DNA from: Cardiobacterium sp. Marseille-Q4385
GTDB taxonomy: Bacteria; Pseudomonadota; Gammaproteobacteria; Cardiobacteriales; Cardiobacteriaceae
DNA length: 64,000 bases
Assembly (NCBI RefSeq): GCF_916618745.1
Contig: NZ_OU745373.1
Coordinates: forward strand, 558,001 to 622,000
Reading direction: 5' to 3'
The position numbers were made by a program, and so were the translations under genes. Shown piece by piece: positions 33,809 to 41,318 of this stretch (position 1 is its first letter; each line of letters begins with the position of its first letter). The notes beneath the pieces are model-generated. The model was not told where the DNA came from. It searched no databases and worked only from the letters and a program-made list of their open reading frames with translations.

Positions 33809-34620
33809 AAACACTCCTCACCCTCGCCCGCAAAGAAATCAAAGATGGCCTGCGTAACCGTTGGGTGCTGGCTATCGCCCTGCTACTCGCCGCCTTTGCC
33901 TTGACGCTTGCCTTCCTCGGCAGCGCCCCGGCGGGCGAAACCAAAGCCAGCCCGCTTGCCATCACCGTGGTCAGCCTCGCCACACTGAACATCTACCTCA
34001 TCCCGCTCATCGCCCTGCTCCTTTCCTACGACGCCATCATCGGCGAAATCGAGCGCGGCACCATGGCACTCGTCCTCACCTACCCGCTGGCGCGCTGGCA
34101 TATCGTTATCGGCAAATTCCTCGGCCAAAGCACCATCCTCGCTATCGCTATCGCCATCGGTTACAGCATCGCGGGGCTGGCTGTCGCCCTGCTGCACAAA
34201 AAAACTGGCTTCAGCTGGGCGGTGTGGCAACCTTTTATCAAAATGACGGTCACCACCCTGCTGCTCGGCGCTGTCTTCCTTGCTATCGGTTACGTCCTCT
34301 CAGCGCTGGCTAAACAGCGCGGCAGCGCCGCAGGCATGGCCATCGGCGTGTGGCTCTTCTTCGTGTTGCTCTATGACTTCGCCCTGCTCGGCGCACTTAT
34401 TGCCGACAAAGGCCAGCACATCAGCGCCAATATCTTGAACGCGCTTCTGCTCGCTAATCCCACCGACACCTACCGCCTCTACAACCTGAGCGGTAACGTG
34501 GCAAGCGGCCTTGGCGCACAAAACGGTATCGCCAGCGGCGTACTGCTTACCACTCTGCTGTTGTGGATCGCCGCCCCGCTGGGCCTGGGTATCATGCTGT
34601 TCCGGCGGAAAACGTTGTAA
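33805..34620 (+). CDS. ABC-2 type permease, NosY-like
   Basis: A 271-residue membrane protein with six hydrophobic helices. It starts MKTLLTLARKEIKDGLRNRW and has SYDAIIGEIERGTMALVLTY and PLARWHIVIGKFLGQ, close to NosY. It overlaps the NosF-like gene by four bases and would form the transporter with it. Both lack the rest of a nos cluster in this window. No gene follows for 560 bp. Confidence 0.82.
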   Translation: MKTLLTLARKEIKDGLRNRWVLAIALLLAAFALTLAFLGSAPAGETKASPLAITVVSLATLNIYLIPLIALLLSYDAIIGEIERGTMALVLTYPLARWHIVIGKFLGQSTILAIAIAIGYSIAGLAVALLHKKTGFSWAVWQPFIKMTVTTLLLGAVFLAIGYVLSALAKQRGSAAGMAIGVWLFFVLLYDFALLGALIADKGQHISANILNALLLANPTDTYRLYNLSGNVASGLGAQNGIASGVLLTTLLLWIAAPLGLGIMLFRRKTL

Positions 34621-34850
34621 TACCAATCTTGGGAAATAATCTGGGAGTGTTGGTGCAGCCAACCGGGCATCCACAAGAAACATGCAGCGATTTTTGTAGA
34701 GAAACCTGCGCCGTAACGTGTAATGTCTGCGGTACGCCGCCTTCCCAGCTTAATTTCTGGGGCCGATATAACCATGCGGAAATCAGTAGCCGTGTAGAAA
34801 ATTTCAGACGAGTATCGACAACGAGACGCAGCCCTCCCCCATGATCTTTA

Positions 34851-35000
34851 TATAGTTAAACATCTAAAAAATCGTAGCGGTGTTGCGCCACCTGACCGGG
34901 CCCCATAAAAATCGCTACACGATTTTTATGGGGCCCACCGTACTACCTGTACTGTCTGCGGCGGCGCGCCTTGTTATGCTTTTTTATCTATTCAACTATC
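34851..35000. mobile_element. Correia-like MITE, 150-bp form with internal palindrome
   Basis: Imperfect terminal inverted repeats (TATAGTTAAACATCTAAAAA at the left; the right end reads TTTTTTATCTATTCAACTAT). The interior carries CCGTACTACCTGTACTGTCT-GCGG, the same motif as neisserial Correia elements. Inside is a perfect 17-bp inverted repeat, GGGCCCCATAAAAATCG (34898-34914) against 34920-34936. The rest of the gap from 34621 to 34850 shows no recognisable gene. Confidence 0.75.
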
Positions 35001-35022
35001 TTTCACGGGGAAGGGCTGCGCA

Positions 35023-35127
35023 TATAGTCATTTCAAATAGAACTGATACGGTATTGGCTCGCCTCGCCGTACTATCTGAACGTTCTTCGGCTCGCCACTT
35101 TTCCCATGCCTATTTGCAACGACTATA
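35023..35127. mobile_element. Correia-like MITE, 105 bp
   Basis: Terminal inverted repeats TATAGTCATTTCAAATAG and CTATTTGCAACGACTATA. The core (GATACGGTATTGGCTCGCCT, CGCCGTACTATCTGAACG, TTCGGCTCGCC) is the reverse complement of the copy at 28340-28446 with substitutions. It lies 22 bp from the 150-bp element. Confidence 0.87.
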
Positions 35128-35138
35128 AAATCCGGGCA

Positions 35139-35161
35139 TAAAAAAACTACCGTTACGGTAG
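35139..35161 (-). terminator. Terminator of the tRNA transcript
   Basis: CTACCG-TTA-CGGTAG (35147-35161) with a T-run on the minus strand (A-run 35139-35146). It lies 19 bp beyond the last tRNA-Asp. Confidence 0.85.
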
Positions 35162-35180
35162 CTATCATGAATGCGATGCT

Positions 35181-35257
35181 TGGCGGAATGGACGGGACTC
35201 GAACCCGCGACCCCCTGCGTGACAGGCAGGTATTCTAACCAACTGAACTACCACTCC
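35181..35257 (-). tRNA. tRNA-Asp (GTC), copy 2
   Basis: 77 nt including encoded CCA. The acceptor 5' GGAGTGG pairs with CCATTCC, the discriminator is G, the anticodon loop is CTGTCAC, and the T-arm GGGTTCGAGTCCC is intact. It is identical to the other copy across the tRNA body, so it is probably a recent duplication. Confidence 0.97.
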
Positions 35258-35295
35258 GCGTGGCTATGGATAAACAAAATTAAAAAAGAAAAAGA

Positions 35296-35372
35296 TGGCG
35301 GAATGGACGGGACTCGAACCCGCGACCCCCTGCGTGACAGGCAGGTATTCTAACCAACTGAACTACCACTCC
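35296..35372 (-). tRNA. tRNA-Asp (GTC), copy 1
   Basis: 77 nt including CCA, with the same sequence and anticodon GTC as the neighbour. The spacing to the next copy is 38 bp. Both are transcribed from the promoter upstream of tRNA-Val. Confidence 0.97.
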
Positions 35373-35378
35373 GCGTAT

Positions 35379-35454
35379 TGGTGGGTACTATAGGACTCGA
35401 ACCTATAACCCTCGCCTTGTAAGGGCGATGCTCTACCAATTGAGCTAAGCACCC
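35379..35454 (-). tRNA. tRNA-Val (TAC)
   Basis: 76 nt including CCA. The acceptor GGGTGCT pairs with AGTACCC, the discriminator is A, the anticodon loop is CTTACAA, and the D-arm TAGCTCAATTGGTAGAGCA is intact. It is the first gene of the three-tRNA transcript. Confidence 0.97.
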
Positions 35455-35471
35455 GCTATGTGAAGGCGCGC

Positions 35472-35499
35472 ATTATAGTGTTTTTTAAGTTTGGGGCAA
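35472..35499 (-). promoter_or_regulatory. Promoter of the tRNA-Val/Asp/Asp transcript
   Basis: On the minus strand TTGCCC (35494-35499) and TATAAT (35472-35477) are 16 bp apart, followed by a GC-rich discriminator (GCGCGCC) typical of stringently controlled stable-RNA promoters. The tRNA starts about 18 bp further on. Confidence 0.82.
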
Positions 35500-35529
35500 G
35501 CGTTTTTTCATGATTTTTTGTTCCGGCAT

Positions 35530-36690
35530 TTATTGCGCCGTTGCCGTGCTGTTCTGCCGACTGCCGGGCAGCGGCAGGGTGACGGTTTGCATCCCTTCTT
35601 CGTCTTCGTGATCAGGGTAGCGGGTGAAGGTCAGGGTGTTGTTTTCGATGTGATAGCCTGCCGGTGGGGGATCCGTGGGGTGGCGTAGGTAGTCCAGCGC
35701 GGTAAGGTAGCGGTTGACGTTGAGCAGGCGCGCTTGGTAGCGGGTGTAGTCCAACCCTTCTATGGCGATGCAGATGCCGTTGTATGGGCTGCAATATTGC
35801 GCTTTGGCCTCAATGCTCGCGCTAAGGTCGGGCAACTCGCCACGTGCGACGGCAGCTTTAGCCTCCGCTGTACAGGCACGCGCGACTTTATGCAAGGCGT
35901 AGGCGAGGGTTTGTTGCCGAAAACTAGCAGCGATGATGTGGGTTGAGGGATCTATGCCGGATTCTTTGTAGAGTTTTTCGTCGTTTTTCTTCAACTCCTC
36001 TTCTTGCAGGGCATTCTGTAACCGTTCAGACATGCCGCGCCATTCGCCGTACATACGCGGACACAGGGACAGGTTTTCCGCAGGCTGCACTTTGACTTCG
36101 TCGCAGGCAGCGGGCAGACGGGTGCCTGCCGGGCTTTCCGCCAGCATTTCAGCAAGCAGGGGCACGTCTCGACCGATCATGGATGCTCCGATGATGCCAT
36201 CCAATATTTGGCTGTGTGCGGTGTTGATAAAGTGCAACCCGAGTGCGGCATCGGTGCAAACGCTTTGCATCGCCGCTTCTTTTTCTCCATCCACAAAGCG
36301 GTAAGTAGCACGGAAGCGTTCGCTAATCATGCGCCCGTAAGGCGGTGCATCCAAATTGGCAAGGTAGCGGAAGTGTCCATATTGCAGCAGAGCAGCAATG
36401 GCGTTTTCCTGTTTCTGCCAGGCTTTTTGGTGTTGTTTGGCTTCTTTGTGGTAGGTAGCGAGGTTCTGCCTCGCTTTAGCAAGACAATCGGTACTGTCTG
36501 TCTGACATTGAAGTACCGGTACCGTAGGAACCTTGGGCAGGGCAAAAAGGGCATCTGCGCCGTTTTTGCCGACGGTAGCAGGGCGTTCTTGTTCGAGTTG
36601 CGCGATCAGTGCCGGATCGGGTTCGACTTGCGGAGTGGTTGCGATAGTGCTGAGTGCACTGAGTAGCACATTGGCAATGAACGGAGTCAT
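35530..36690 (-). CDS. Hypothetical secreted protein, tandem paralogue B
   Basis: A 386-residue protein with a hydrophobic N-terminus (FIANVLLSALSTIATTP), probably a signal sequence. It is colinear with the adjacent protein encoded at 36715-37890. They share DPALIAQLEQERPA, VGKNGADAL, LLAEMLAESPAGTRLPA, VQPAENLSLC, AAVARGELPDL and LLNVNRYLTALDYLRHPTD. Pairs of conserved cysteines suggest a periplasmic or surface location. No enzyme motif was recognised. The similarity is high at both ends and lower in the middle (about 215-270), so the copies have diverged mainly there. Function unknown. Confidence 0.75.
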   Translation of the reverse strand: MTPFIANVLLSALSTIATTPQVEPDPALIAQLEQERPATVGKNGADALFALPKVPTVPVLQCQTDSTDCLAKARQNLATYHKEAKQHQKAWQKQENAIAALLQYGHFRYLANLDAPPYGRMISERFRATYRFVDGEKEAAMQSVCTDAALGLHFINTAHSQILDGIIGASMIGRDVPLLAEMLAESPAGTRLPAACDEVKVQPAENLSLCPRMYGEWRGMSERLQNALQEEELKKNDEKLYKESGIDPSTHIIAASFRQQTLAYALHKVARACTAEAKAAVARGELPDLSASIEAKAQYCSPYNGICIAIEGLDYTRYQARLLNVNRYLTALDYLRHPTDPPPAGYHIENNTLTFTRYPDHEDEEGMQTVTLPLPGSRQNSTATAQ

Positions 36691-36714
36691 GTTTTTCCCT
36701 TCTGTTTTAGTCAG

Positions 36715-37890
36715 TTATTGTGCTTTTGGGTTGTTATACCGGCTGCCGGGCAGCGGCAGGGTGACGGTTTGCATCCCTTCTTCGTTTCTGCGTATCGGGT
36801 AGCGGGTGAAGGTTAGGGTATTGTTTTCGATGTGATAGCCCGCGGGTGGGGTGTCTGTGGGATGGCGCAGGTAGTCGAGCGCGGTGAGGTAGCGGTTGAC
36901 GTTGAGCAGCCGCGCTTGGAAGGGAGTGTAATCCTGTGCCCAAGCGATGCAGAGAAAATTATACGGGCTGCAATATTGCGCTCTGGCATTGGGATCGGGA
37001 TTGAGATCGGGCAGTTCGCCACGCGCGACGGCAGCTTTGTTTTCGGCGCTGCAAAAACGAGTAGATTCATGCACGACATAGGCTTGTGCCTGCTTGAACA
37101 TACTGGTGAAGGCTTTCCGGGGCGCGGGGGTTGTAACGCCGTTTTGCCGCGCTTCTTCTTCCATATCTTTTAAGCCGTCAAGGATTTCTTGCAAGGATTT
37201 GTCCAGTTCTGCGGATTGATACTCCCATTCTGCCGCCAGGTACGCGCACAGGGACAGGTTTTCCGCAGGTTGTACTTTGATTTCATCGCAGATGGCGGGC
37301 AGATGGGTGTCGACCGGGCTTTCGGCCAGCATTTCTGCCAGCATGGTCGTGTTTGCTCCAATCAGCCTTGCTGCTATCGCGCTGGTGAACAGGCCATTTT
37401 GGTCGTTGTTGAGGAGGTGCAAACCCACTGCCGTCGTGGTGCAGAGGCTTTCGATGGCAGCTGTTTTTTCGCCATCGGCAAAGCGGTAAGCGGCGAGGAT
37501 GCGCTGCCGGAAAATCCGGTTATAGGGCGGTAGCGGGCCTTCGAGGGTTGTGGTGTAGCGGAAATGGTCGTATTGCCGCAGGGCAGCGATGGCTTTTTCT
37601 TGCACCTGCCAAGCTTTTTTGTGCTGTTGGGCGGCTGCGTGGTAGGCGATGAGGTTTTGCCGCGCAGCGTCAAGGCAGTCGGCCTGGTCGACATTGCAAA
37701 ATAGGGTAAGTTCGCCTGTCGGGGCTTGGGGAATGGCATAAAGGGCATCCGCGCCGTTTTTGCCGACAGCAGCGGGGCGTTCTTGTTCGAGCTGCGCAAT
37801 CAGTGCCGGATCAGGTTCGACTTGCGGAGTTCCCAGGATAGTGCCGAGAGCGCTGACGTAAACGCTAAAGAGGTATTGGAGGATGGTCAT
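36715..37890 (-). CDS. Hypothetical secreted protein, tandem paralogue A
   Basis: A 391-residue protein, paralogue of the gene that starts 25 bp after its stop. The N-terminus is hydrophobic (ILQYLFSVYVSALGTI), consistent with export. Cysteine positions are shared with the paralogue (for example QADCLDAARQNL, PAICDEI, LSLCAYL and CSPYN). The end reads GMQTVTLPLPGSR in both. The C-terminal domain with YHIENNTLTFTRYP may be strand-rich. No motif allows a function. xthA lies 15 bp downstream on the same strand. Confidence 0.75.
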   Translation of the reverse strand: MTILQYLFSVYVSALGTILGTPQVEPDPALIAQLEQERPAAVGKNGADALYAIPQAPTGELTLFCNVDQADCLDAARQNLIAYHAAAQQHKKAWQVQEKAIAALRQYDHFRYTTTLEGPLPPYNRIFRQRILAAYRFADGEKTAAIESLCTTTAVGLHLLNNDQNGLFTSAIAARLIGANTTMLAEMLAESPVDTHLPAICDEIKVQPAENLSLCAYLAAEWEYQSAELDKSLQEILDGLKDMEEEARQNGVTTPAPRKAFTSMFKQAQAYVVHESTRFCSAENKAAVARGELPDLNPDPNARAQYCSPYNFLCIAWAQDYTPFQARLLNVNRYLTALDYLRHPTDTPPAGYHIENNTLTFTRYPIRRNEEGMQTVTLPLPGSRYNNPKAQ

Positions 37891-37905
37891 GTTGTTTTCT
37901 TGGTT

Positions 37906-38667
37906 TCAGGGTTTGATAGCTACCCACGCCGGGGCGTGGTCGGAAGGGCGTTCCCAGTAGCGTGGTTCGGTGTCGATGCCGGCATCATGCAGGGCGAGGT
38001 TGTCGCTGCACAGGGTCAGGTCGATGCGCATGCCGATGTTGCGGCGCAGGCCGCCCATGCGGTAGTCCCACCAGCTGTATTGCACGGTGTCGGGGTGCAG
38101 GTTGCGGTAGGCGTCGCGGTAGCCGAGGGCGAGGATGTCGGCAAGCGCCTGTCTTTCCGATGCCGAGCAGAGGATTTTGTCGCGCCAGGCGTCCGGGTCG
38201 TGTACGTCGAGGTCAGCCGGGGTGATGTTGAAGTCGCCGATGATGATGGTTTTGTCGTGTGCGCGTTTGAGGTCGTCGATGTAGGCGGTAACGGCGTCCA
38301 GCCAGCGCAGTTTGTAGTGGTATTTTTCGTCGCCGACCGCTTTGCCGTTTGGGACGTAGAGGTTGAGGACGCGCACGTCGCCAACGGTCGCCGCAATCGC
38401 CCGCGCCTGTTCGTCGGCAAAACCGGGGATGCCACAGACGACGTCCGTGAGCGGTTCACGCGCGAGCAGGGCGACGCCGTTGTAGGTTTTTTGGCCAAAG
38501 ATGGCGCTGTGATAGCCCGCCTGGGCGAGGGCTTCGCTGTTCACGGCGTCAGTGGTTTGTTTGAGTTCTTGCAGGCCGAGCACGTCCGGCGCGGCTTCTT
38601 TGAGGTATTGCAGGACGTGCGGCAAGCGCACGTTCAGCGAGTTCACGTTCCAACTGGTAATTTTCAT
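37906..38667 (-). CDS. xthA: Exodeoxyribonuclease III
   Basis: A 253-residue AP endonuclease/3' exonuclease of the EEP fold. Catalytic motifs: MKITSWNVNSLNVR (N7), LQELKQT (E), YVPNGKAV, IIGDFNITPADLDVHDPDAW, and the final SDHAPAWVAI (D-H). It repairs abasic sites and blocked 3' ends. The length is close to E. coli XthA (268). It is divergent from rsmE, with 80 bp between the starts. Confidence 0.95.
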   Translation of the reverse strand: MKITSWNVNSLNVRLPHVLQYLKEAAPDVLGLQELKQTTDAVNSEALAQAGYHSAIFGQKTYNGVALLAREPLTDVVCGIPGFADEQARAIAATVGDVRVLNLYVPNGKAVGDEKYHYKLRWLDAVTAYIDDLKRAHDKTIIIGDFNITPADLDVHDPDAWRDKILCSASERQALADILALGYRDAYRNLHPDTVQYSWWDYRMGGLRRNIGMRIDLTLCSDNLALHDAGIDTEPRYWERPSDHAPAWVAIKP

Positions 38668-38747
38668 GTGGTGTCAATTTTTGTCAGTGGGGGTAAAATG
38701 GATAAGTCATTAAATCACGGATATTTTTCATCCTCAACGGAAGCTGT

Positions 38748-39476
38748 ATGCGGGAAATTCGGGTGTTTTCGGCGCTGGTTCTTCATGCCGGAATGGAGAT
38801 TGAGCTGGACGATAATGCGCATCGTCATGTTGCCCGTGTCCTGCGTTTGGCCGCAGGCGACGCGCTGACGCTCTTCAATGGCGACGGTTTTGATTATGCC
38901 GGCGAGATTTGTTTCTGCGACCGCCGCGCGACCCGTGTCCGCATCCTCGGTCAGGAGAATCCGGGCAATGAATCACCGCTGCATCTCACGTTGTTTGCTG
39001 CCCTGCTTAAAGGCGAGGCCATGGATCGTGTGATGCAGAAGGCTGTCGAGCTCGGCATCAGCCGCATTGTCCCCGTCGCCGCCGCGCGCAGCGAGGCACT
39101 ACCAGCGGGCGAGCGGCGCGACAAGAAGCTGGCGCACTGGCAAGGTGTTATTGTCGCCAGCGCCATGCAGTGCGGGCGGGCGGTGCTGCCGGCGCTGGAT
39201 GAGATCACGCCGCTTGCTGCGGTGCTGAATGCTGCCGATGGTCTGCGCTGGATTTTTTCCCCGCATCATGCCCCAACCGCCGATGCCCCCACCTCTGCCG
39301 ACCGCCTCAGTCTGCTGATTGGCCCCGAAGGCGGTTTTACGCCAGATGAGGTCGCATCAGCCCAGTCTGCCGGCTGGTTCATCCAACATCTTGGCCCGCG
39401 TATCCTGCGCGCCGATACTGCCGCCACCGTCGCCATCGCCCGCGCCCAGTCGCGCTATGGTGATTTATCCCGCTGA
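38748..39476 (+). CDS. rsmE: 16S rRNA (uracil-1498-N3)-methyltransferase RsmE
   Basis: A 242-residue SPOUT methyltransferase with an N-terminal PUA-like domain (HRHVARVLRLAAGDALTLFN) and the knot motifs GPEGGFTPDEVASA and LGPRILRADTAATVAIA. Also typical is MDRVMQKAVELGISRIVPV. It methylates U1498 in the 30S decoding centre. It is followed 14 nt later by pilS, probably in one transcript. Confidence 0.94.
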   Translation: MREIRVFSALVLHAGMEIELDDNAHRHVARVLRLAAGDALTLFNGDGFDYAGEICFCDRRATRVRILGQENPGNESPLHLTLFAALLKGEAMDRVMQKAVELGISRIVPVAAARSEALPAGERRDKKLAHWQGVIVASAMQCGRAVLPALDEITPLAAVLNAADGLRWIFSPHHAPTADAPTSADRLSLLIGPEGGFTPDEVASAQSAGWFIQHLGPRILRADTAATVAIARAQSRYGDLSR

Positions 39477-39490
39477 ACCCGCTTTTCCCC

Positions 39491-41248
39491 ATGCTTGCCC
39501 TGAAAAAGAACGAAGACCTGCAAATCCCGCTCCACGACCCCGGCCGCATCATCAAGATTACCGGCGAGGAAAGCATGCACTATCGCGCCGCCATGCTGCG
39601 CGTTTTCAATGTTGTGCGCATCGTCACGGCGCTCCTTTTCATGCTTGGCTTTATTTTGAGCGATCAGGCAGCGCGTTCACCGCTGCACGGTATCGGCTTC
39701 GGCGGCACCAGCTGGTTTGTGCTGCTTGTTCTCATCTACATCACCGTCCTCGGCGTGCACTGGTTCGTGTCCCTGCATGACCCCGTAAGCGACGGGCTGT
39801 TGCTCAGTAACGCCCTGTTTGATCTCCTGCTGATGGCCGCTCTCATCATCCAGCTGGGCGCATTCAGCAATACCAGCCTGCTGATGATGACTATCCTCAG
39901 CACCGTCCTCCTCTCCGCCCTCACCCTGACCCTGCGGCAAAGCATCTTCTACGGCATCAGCATCATCCTCCTTTGGACCGGCGTCGGCGGCTGCCTGCTT
40001 ATCCTGCCGCAAATCCCCTGGCAACAGCTCAGGGCGCTCAATGCCTACGACCGCTTGAACACCATCGCCACCGCCCTCGGCCAAAATACCCACCTCTACC
40101 ATGAACCGGCGCTGATTGCTTTCGGCACCGCTTTCCTCGCTGTCCTCGTCAGTTACCTCTCCACCCAGGGGCGTGACAACCGCATCAACGCCGAACTCAA
40201 CCGCAGCTACACCCGGCAACTGCGCAAAATGAACGACTCCATCATTGAGGATATGCAAAACGGCCTTATCGTCGTCAGCGGCGACAGCGCCATCCTCACC
40301 CTGAACCGCCAGGCACGTACCATCTTCGGCCTCAGCGAACAGGGCAAAGTGCCGCGCACCCTCGGTGAACTATTGCCAGAAATGGCGCGGCGCTTCGGCC
40401 GCTGGCAACACATGCGCTACAACGACAGCCGCACCATCGACATTGGCAAAGGCAGCTACAGCCTCAGCTTCAATGCCCTGCGCAGCGACGAAGACATGCA
40501 GCTCACCCTGCTCATGCTGGAAAGTATTGACGAAAGCTACCAGCGCGTGCGCGAAACCCGCCTTGCCTCGCTGGGGCGCTTGACCGCCGGGATTGCCCAC
40601 GAAATCAGGAACCCGCTCAGTTCCGTGCAAAGTGCCGCCGATCTCCTGGAAGAAATGAGCGACGATCCGAAAATCCACTTCCTCACCGGCAAAATCAGAA
40701 ACAACACCCAGCGGATGAACACCATCATCAGCGACATCCTGAACCTCTTTTCCGACAAACCGCGCAATACCCAGCTCATCCGCTTAAACCCCTTCCTGCA
40801 ACGCATCATCCAGGAAGCACAGACCAACAACGAAACCGGCGCGACTACCATCCTCGCCGACATTGCCGCGACGCAGGACTACGCCGTCTTCTTCGACATC
40901 GGCCACCTCGAACAAATCCTGCACAACCTCATGCTGAATGCGGCCAAACACGCACGGCGGGACAACGTGGAAATCACCGTGCGCACCCGCTTGGGCGACG
41001 TTGGCCGCTTCCTCTACATCGACATCCAGGACAACGGTTGCGGCGTCGCCGCCGAAGACGAAGAACGCATCTTCGAACCCTTCTTCAGCAAACGGCACGG
41101 CACCGGCCTTGGCCTCTACCTCGTGCGCGAAATGTGCGTGGCAAACCAGGCACAAATCGTTTACGTGCGTCGGGAAAGCGGCGCCTGCTTCCGCCTGACC
41201 ATGGAACGCTACCTCGCGAGTGACAACAACGAGGACGACTACACCTGA
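39491..41248 (+). CDS. pilS: Type IV pilus two-component sensor kinase PilS
   Basis: A 585-residue membrane kinase. Residues 35-230 hold six hydrophobic helices, as in PilS of Pseudomonas. A PAS-like region follows (SIIEDMQNGLIVVSGDSAIL). The kinase core has the H-box AGIAHEIRNPLSSVQSA, N-box HNLMLNAAKHARR, DNGCGVAAEDEERIFEPFFS and HGTGLGLYLVREM. It phosphorylates PilR and so controls pilin transcription through sigma-54. The start at 39491 lacks a strong ribosome-binding site. The pilR start lies 70 bp after the stop. Confidence 0.92.
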   Translation: MLALKKNEDLQIPLHDPGRIIKITGEESMHYRAAMLRVFNVVRIVTALLFMLGFILSDQAARSPLHGIGFGGTSWFVLLVLIYITVLGVHWFVSLHDPVSDGLLLSNALFDLLLMAALIIQLGAFSNTSLLMMTILSTVLLSALTLTLRQSIFYGISIILLWTGVGGCLLILPQIPWQQLRALNAYDRLNTIATALGQNTHLYHEPALIAFGTAFLAVLVSYLSTQGRDNRINAELNRSYTRQLRKMNDSIIEDMQNGLIVVSGDSAILTLNRQARTIFGLSEQGKVPRTLGELLPEMARRFGRWQHMRYNDSRTIDIGKGSYSLSFNALRSDEDMQLTLLMLESIDESYQRVRETRLASLGRLTAGIAHEIRNPLSSVQSAADLLEEMSDDPKIHFLTGKIRNNTQRMNTIISDILNLFSDKPRNTQLIRLNPFLQRIIQEAQTNNETGATTILADIAATQDYAVFFDIGHLEQILHNLMLNAAKHARRDNVEITVRTRLGDVGRFLYIDIQDNGCGVAAEDEERIFEPFFSKRHGTGLGLYLVREMCVANQAQIVYVRRESGACFRLTMERYLASDNNEDDYT

Positions 41249-41318
41249 ACACCGCCGAGCGGGACAACCGCGCGGCCGAACCCTAAATTACCCAGACACC
41301 CAACCGGAACCCACAACC

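Noticed and set aside
34479..34844. Small ORFs on both strands after the NosY-like gene
   Set aside because: They overlap nosY or each other, lack ribosome-binding sites and show no recognisable domain. The stretch may be a gene remnant, but I could not identify one.
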